Positions 60,184 through 64,000 of a DNA stretch of 64,000 nucleotides are shown one piece after another; position 1 is the first letter of the stretch; each line of letters opens with the position of its first letter. Under the pieces are notes generated by a model. The model made no database searches, was not told the DNA's origin, and saw only the letters and a program-made list of their open reading frames with translations. The position numbers were made by a program, and so were the translations under genes. This DNA is from Chrysophaeum taylorii (taxonomy: Eukaryota; Sar; Pelagophyceae; Pelagomonadales; Pelagomonadaceae), in assembly GCA_029834535.1 (NCBI GenBank), contig JAQMWT010000594.1, positions 62,001-126,000 of the forward strand, read 5' to 3'.

Positions 60184-61536
60184 ATGGGTGCAGTCACGGT
60201 GGTGGCGGCGGCCCTGGTTGGGTGCGCGGCGGCGTTCCTGCCGCGACCGGCGCCGCACGTCGTGGCGCGACGCGACGTGGCGCGCATGATGCTGCCGGTG
60301 GAGCCCTCCGTGACGAGTTTGATGAGGCAGACGATGCTCCTCGCCGACGAGCAGCTGACCCCTCCGCCGCTCGAGGTGCCGAGCGATGTCGTGGAGACGG
60401 TCGTGGGTGCCGCGACTACGGGGGATGTCGCGGAGACGGTCGCGGCCGCCGCGCCCGTGGTCGCCGAGGAGGCAAAGAAAGGGTGGTTCGACGGGTTCGT
60501 GTGGCTCGTCGAGCAAGGGATCGAGGGACTTCACGGCGCGCTGGGCGACGGGAGCTACGGCGTCTCGATCATCGTCTTCACGCTCGTCATCAAGTCCATC
60601 ACCTTCCCGCTCAACTACGCCCAAATCGAGAGTACCACCAAGATGCAGGGCCTGCAGCCCGCGATCAAGTCGATCCAAGCGCGGTACGCGAACGATCCCC
60701 AGCAGATGAACGTGATGATGGCTCAACTCTACGAGGAGAACAACCTCAATCCGCTCGCGGGGTGCCTGCCCGCGCTCGCCCAGATCCCTATCTTCATTGC
60801 CCTCTACCGCGCGCTCCTTTCGCTCGCCAAGGAGGACTTGCTCCGGGAGAGCTTCCTCTGGCTCCCGAGTCTCGAGGGCCCGGTATTCGGCGCGACCAAC
60901 GCCGACTGGCTCTTCAAGTTCGACTCGTGGGTCGACGGCGCACCCCCCCTCGGCTGGAGCGACACTCTCGCCTATCTCTCGCTCCCCGCGATTCTGATCG
61001 TCGCGCAGTCCATCTCCGCCGCGCTCCTCCAACCCCCGCAGCAAGATCCTAAGAACGAGCAACAGCAGACCTCCAACGCCGTCCTCAAGTTTTTGCCTTT
61101 GATGGTCGGGTTCTTCTCGCTCAACGTGCCGTCGGGTCTCTGCATATACTGGATTGTCAACAACGTCTTCACCACCGCCTCTACCCTTTTTATCCGCCAA
61201 AACGTCCTCGAGTCCTCGCCCCCCGTCACGATGGGCGGCGCGGCCATCGACGCCCCCAAGCCCCCCAAGACCGCCGCGCCGACCAAGACAAGGGGACCCA
61301 AGTCCTTCGAGGACATGATCGCCTCGCCGCCAAAACCTACGATCGACGTTTCTCCCGTCGAGGACGTCCCTCCGACCGTCGCCGACGAGGAACCGATGAC
61401 TTTTGCCGAGGCCCACGGCGCCGCTGCGGCCGAGGAAGGCACGACAACACCCCCGGACCTCTCCAAGTCAGCCGCCAAGAAACTCCAAAAGGCCGCCAAA
61501 TCCCGGCAGACCAAGAAGTCGCGCCGTCGCCGTTAA
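60184..61536 (+). CDS. ALB3: Plastid YidC/Oxa1/Alb3-family thylakoid membrane insertase
   Basis: The 450-residue protein starts at the ATG at 60184. The leader MGAVTVVAAALVGCAAAFLP is a signal peptide ending at an AAA-F-LP site, the bipartite plastid-targeting signature of red-derived secondary plastids, followed by a basic transit region (PRPAPHVVARRDVAR). The insertase core (about 105-340) has the conserved order YGVSIIVFTLVIKSITFPLN, MQGLQPAIKSIQARYANDPQ, YEENNLNPLAGCLPALAQIP, ALYRALLSLAKEDLLRESF, LPLMVGFFSLNVPSGLCIYW and WIVNNVFTTASTLFI. A long Pro/Lys tail follows, as in Alb3 proteins that bind cpSRP43. Its role is insertion of light-harvesting and other thylakoid proteins. Confidence 0.93.
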   Translation: MGAVTVVAAALVGCAAAFLPRPAPHVVARRDVARMMLPVEPSVTSLMRQTMLLADEQLTPPPLEVPSDVVETVVGAATTGDVAETVAAAAPVVAEEAKKGWFDGFVWLVEQGIEGLHGALGDGSYGVSIIVFTLVIKSITFPLNYAQIESTTKMQGLQPAIKSIQARYANDPQQMNVMMAQLYEENNLNPLAGCLPALAQIPIFIALYRALLSLAKEDLLRESFLWLPSLEGPVFGATNADWLFKFDSWVDGAPPLGWSDTLAYLSLPAILIVAQSISAALLQPPQQDPKNEQQQTSNAVLKFLPLMVGFFSLNVPSGLCIYWIVNNVFTTASTLFIRQNVLESSPPVTMGGAAIDAPKPPKTAAPTKTRGPKSFEDMIASPPKPTIDVSPVEDVPPTVADEEPMTFAEAHGAAAAEEGTTTPPDLSKSAAKKLQKAAKSRQTKKSRRRR

Positions 61537-61679
61537 ATAAACGGCCAGTTCAATTCGAACAACCCCGGCTCGTCGTATCATCTTACACGCCGACGCTCGG
61601 CGCACCACCGCCCGGGGCGGTATGTCTTGCTGCATGCATCGTGTGGTGTCTCTCTGCGCGCTCGACGACTCCTCCCCGC

Positions 61680-61710
<31 letters not shown>

Positions 61711-61752
61711 GAGTGACAGTTCTGAATGAAAGAATGAATGAGATTTCTGGTG
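61537..61752. other. Intergenic interval with (TC)n microsatellite
   Basis: A CT dinucleotide run occupies about 61684-61711. No gene seen; the Helitron-derived repeat begins directly after. Confidence 0.7.
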
Positions 61753-62752
61753 TCCTAACTACTAATCGACAGATGTTTGTCTGTCTGTTTGTCTGTTTGT
61801 TTGTTTGTCCCTCGATTTAGGGTAAGGATGAGGTAGGCGCGAGAGTAAGGATCAGGTAGGCGCGAGAGCCAGACAGTGATCCTCCAAGCCGTCTACGGCG
61901 ACCTCGCAGACTATTTCCACGACCCGCGGCGGCTCTTTCAGCGCGCCATTCTCACGCCCCGTCGAAACGATGTTGTCGATGCTGACAACGCCGCGCGCAT
62001 GACCGCGGCCTTTTTTTCCCGGAGACGAGGCGTCGGAGTTCTTTTCGGCTGACTAGGCTGGGTCGGAAGACGACGCCTCGCTCTTTACAGTAGAGTTTTC
62101 AACTCCCTGACAACCAACGGCATGCTGACTTTGAGCGCGCGCTTAATGTCTTCGCAACCTCGACCCGTCGCACGGCCACTGCAACGGTACCAGATACATG
62201 ATCGATCGTGTCGTTGTCACCGATGCTCCTCCAACCTGTATCCCTTAAGGCCCGCCTACGCCAAACGATCAACAAGAGCCAGGGCCAGACGCCCCGCGAG
62301 GTCGGCGTCCTCTTTCCCAAGCCCGTCTTCTGCCACGTCCAGCTCTACGTGGCTCTCTGTCGATCGGCATCCCCGACGACTCCACCCTACCCCACACGTG
62401 CTGCGCAATACCGATAAGCCCCCTCCCGGAGTCTACACGCGCACTTTAAGTGAACTTACTGGGACCACTTTGAGATTGGGACTAGGTGAACTGAGTGACC
62501 AGGTGAAACTGGGACCAGGTGAACATACTGGGGTTTTTAGAGTAAAGGGTTTTAGAGTAAACTCAAAGGTTGGCGGCGCGTGCGGATCAAAGCAGCTTAG
62601 ATTGGCGGAGGCGAGAGCGACGAGCTCAAAGGAGTTGGTGTGAGCTAGGTGAACTTACTGACCAGGTGAACTTATACGAAACTTACTGGGACCAGGTGAG
62701 CTTACTGGGGTTAGAGATTGGGAGTAGGTGAACTTACTGGCCTGCACTTGTA
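61753..62752 (+). mobile_element. Helitron remnant, copy 2 (Pif1-like helicase C-terminus)
   Basis: This 1,000-bp segment matches 30142-31133 over its whole length in the same orientation, with scattered substitutions and small indels, most of them in the non-coding AGGTGAACTTACTGG-rich 3' part. The helicase motifs are the same: VYGDLADYFHD-like, CNGTRYMIDRV, TINKSQGQTPREVGV and PKPVFCHVQLYVAL. In this copy TINKSQGQT is better preserved than in copy 1. It is not a complete transposase and carries several frame breaks. Its right end is 12 bp before the TPMT-family start codon. Confidence 0.78.
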
Positions 62753-62764
62753 GGGACCTAAGGC

Positions 62765-63682
62765 ATGGCTGGCGTCAAGCCGACCTTGGAGAGCCGCGGC
62801 GGCGAACGGCTCGCGCCCTGGGAAGAACGGTGGAAGGAAGGGCGCACCACGTTCCACCTCGAGAAACCGCACCCATCGCTCGTCGCGTTCGTTGATGAGT
62901 TGCAGCTGACGTCGTCGTCGCGCGTTCTCCTGCCGTTGTGCGGCAAAAGCGTCGATCTCGCGTACTTTGCCGCCGACAAGAAGGTCGCTGTCGTCGGCGT
63001 GGACGGCGTGCGGCGCGCTCTGGACGAGTTCCTCGCCGAGCACGAGGGGCGGATCCTCGCGTCGGAGGACACGCCGTGCGGCGCTATGCACTCGATCGCG
63101 ATCCGCGGCGACGCGCGACTCGAGTACATCGTCGGCGACTTCATGCACCTCACGCCCGCCCTCTTCGGGCCGTCGATCGTGGGCGAACAGTTCACGGCCG
63201 CCTTCGACAGAGGCGCGCTCGTTGCGGTTGCCCCCGAGGATCGCTCCAGCTACGTCGCGGCTCTCGCCAAGAACGTCGCCACCGACGGCCGCGTCCTCTT
63301 GGTGGCTACCGAACACACGCCCTTTGCCGACGGTAAACTCGGCCCCCCCTATAGCCTCCCCGAGGACCTCGTCCGCCACCTCGCTGAGCCCGCCTTCGAG
63401 GTGCGCCTTCTCGAGCGCGAAGACCGCCTCGCCGTCGACCCCGTCTGGAAGGACCGAGGCTGCGACTCGTTCTTCGAAGCGACGTACCTTCTCACTCGCA
63501 ACAACGAAATCATCTGGCCCCCAACTCTCGAGGAAATGGCCCAAGCCGCGTACCGGGAACTTGCGATCGACAAGCCGGACGTCGACCCGGGTGCCCACCG
63601 AGTATGGGACCTCGACCGTCCGCCAACGCAACAGTCCCCCGCCTGGCTCGCGGAAGAGGTGGAGGAGGAGGCAACATCGTAA
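62765..63682 (+). CDS. Thiopurine S-methyltransferase-family SAM-dependent methyltransferase
   Basis: The 305-residue protein has the TPMT layout. An N-terminal APWEERWKEGRTTFHLEKPH precedes motif I in VLLPLCGKSVDLAYFA, the hallmark PLCGKSxD. VVGVDGVRRALDEF, then EYIVGDFMHLTPALF and AFDRGALVAVAPEDRSSYVA follow (family: DRxALvAlxPxxRxxY), with VLLVATEHTP and GPPYSLPEDLVRHL at the end. Members methylate thiols, tellurite/selenite, or halides and bisulfide in plant and algal homologues (HOL/HTMT type). The substrate is not readable here; in algae volatile halide or sulfide methylation is a reasonable guess. The start ATG at 62765 lies 12 bp after the Helitron remnant. Confidence 0.87.
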   Translation: MAGVKPTLESRGGERLAPWEERWKEGRTTFHLEKPHPSLVAFVDELQLTSSSRVLLPLCGKSVDLAYFAADKKVAVVGVDGVRRALDEFLAEHEGRILASEDTPCGAMHSIAIRGDARLEYIVGDFMHLTPALFGPSIVGEQFTAAFDRGALVAVAPEDRSSYVAALAKNVATDGRVLLVATEHTPFADGKLGPPYSLPEDLVRHLAEPAFEVRLLEREDRLAVDPVWKDRGCDSFFEATYLLTRNNEIIWPPTLEEMAQAAYRELAIDKPDVDPGAHRVWDLDRPPTQQSPAWLAEEVEEEATS

Positions 63683-63750
63683 TAATAACAACAACTCTTC
63701 GATGATGATCGTAAACAGTATAACTAACTTACTTAACCCCCCGTGGTCCA

Positions 63751-64000
63751 ATGCCCAACTTTCGATTTGATGCCCTCGCGCGCGCCGTCGAGGGCGTCCA
63801 GGAGCGCACGATCAGCGGGGCGATCGTGACCTTGGGCTCGGTCGCCATCATCGCCGTGCTGTTGGTTCTCGAGGTCAAGTCGTTCCTCACATCGACAACG
63901 CACCATCACATTGGTGTCGACGACGGCGACTCCCCGCTCGGGATCGAGCGATGGACCGTCCCCGATAGGCTGCCCGTACGGATATACATGACGTTCGCGC
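63751..64000 (+). CDS. ERGIC2/3 (Erv41/Erv46)-like cargo receptor, N-terminal fragment cut by window edge
   Basis: Eighty-three residues are visible and the frame is open at the window end. FDALARAVEGVQERTISGAI matches the family's D..PK..E....T..G pattern. A transmembrane helix follows (TLGSVAIIAVLLVLEVKSFL), then the luminal start HHIGVDDGDSPLGIERWTVP. Erv41/46 proteins cycle between ER and Golgi in COPII/COPI vesicles. It starts 68 bp after the TPMT-family gene on the same strand. Confidence 0.75.
   Translation, partial: MPNFRFDALARAVEGVQERTISGAIVTLGSVAIIAVLLVLEVKSFLTSTTHHHIGVDDGDSPLGIERWTVPDRLPVRIYMTFA

Overview
The window is nuclear DNA from a eukaryotic alga, most likely a photosynthetic stramenopile (ochrophyte). 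It is GC-rich and gene-dense. Introns are tiny: most that can be placed confidently are about 37-52 bp, with GT..AG ends. Three things point to the lineage. An ALB3/YidC thylakoid insertase carries a bipartite leader with an AAAFLP cleavage-type motif, as used by secondary red-lineage plastids. LOV domains of the aureochrome/phototropin type are present. A very large surface protein contains PSxxPSxxP-type linkers and REJ-like modules. The species is not identified, and a pelagophyte-like alga is only a guess.

Region 1-15 kb: the 3' part of a beta-propeller-like protein (minus, cut by the window edge); a fused AlkB-like dioxygenase / SRA / double-PHD chromatin protein; a coiled-coil WD40 protein; a MAP65/PRC1-type microtubule bundler; and a giant protein with four RGS-LOV pairs, which is the most striking gene here.

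Region 15-29.8 kb is a packed housekeeping block of short genes, often divergent pairs only 40-85 bp apart and convergent pairs as close as 9 bp: EF-hand protein, dynactin ARP1, LSm3, SNase-Excalibur nuclease, RmlD/MAT2B-like reductase, a RIOK3-N-terminus-like protein, an MDR/enoyl reductase, a POLE4/CHRAC-type histone-fold protein, an unrecognised spliced gene, mitochondrial ribosomal protein mL49, a LamG-GH47 mannosidase and a P-loop kinase.

Region 29.8-34.9 kb is a repeat island: a Helitron helicase remnant, a broken GNAT acetyltransferase and a decayed Mutator-like element with terminal inverted repeats, in partly AT-rich sequence.

Region 34.9-42.3 kb: an HSL-type hydrolase; a calpain-like protein whose catalytic Cys is Ala; a sulfotransferase-like/PC-esterase fusion lying one in-frame stop codon upstream of it; and a PDZ-FKBP with a lumen-type leader. 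42.3-45.6 kb holds no gene I can support.

Region 45.6-58.1 kb is apparently one enormous gene: GT8, sulfotransferase-like, a second GT8, a roughly 680-residue Pro-rich stalk built from a minisatellite, then REJ/PKD-like ectodomain and multiple membrane spans. Region 59-64 kb: a tandem SnoaL-domain protein divergent from ALB3, a second copy of the Helitron remnant ending 12 bp before a TPMT-family methyltransferase, and the start of an ERGIC/Erv41-46 cargo receptor cut by the window edge. Several products suit surface glycan assembly and secretion (two GT8 domains, two sulfotransferase-like domains, PC-esterase, GH47, ERGIC), but no operon-like pathway can be claimed.
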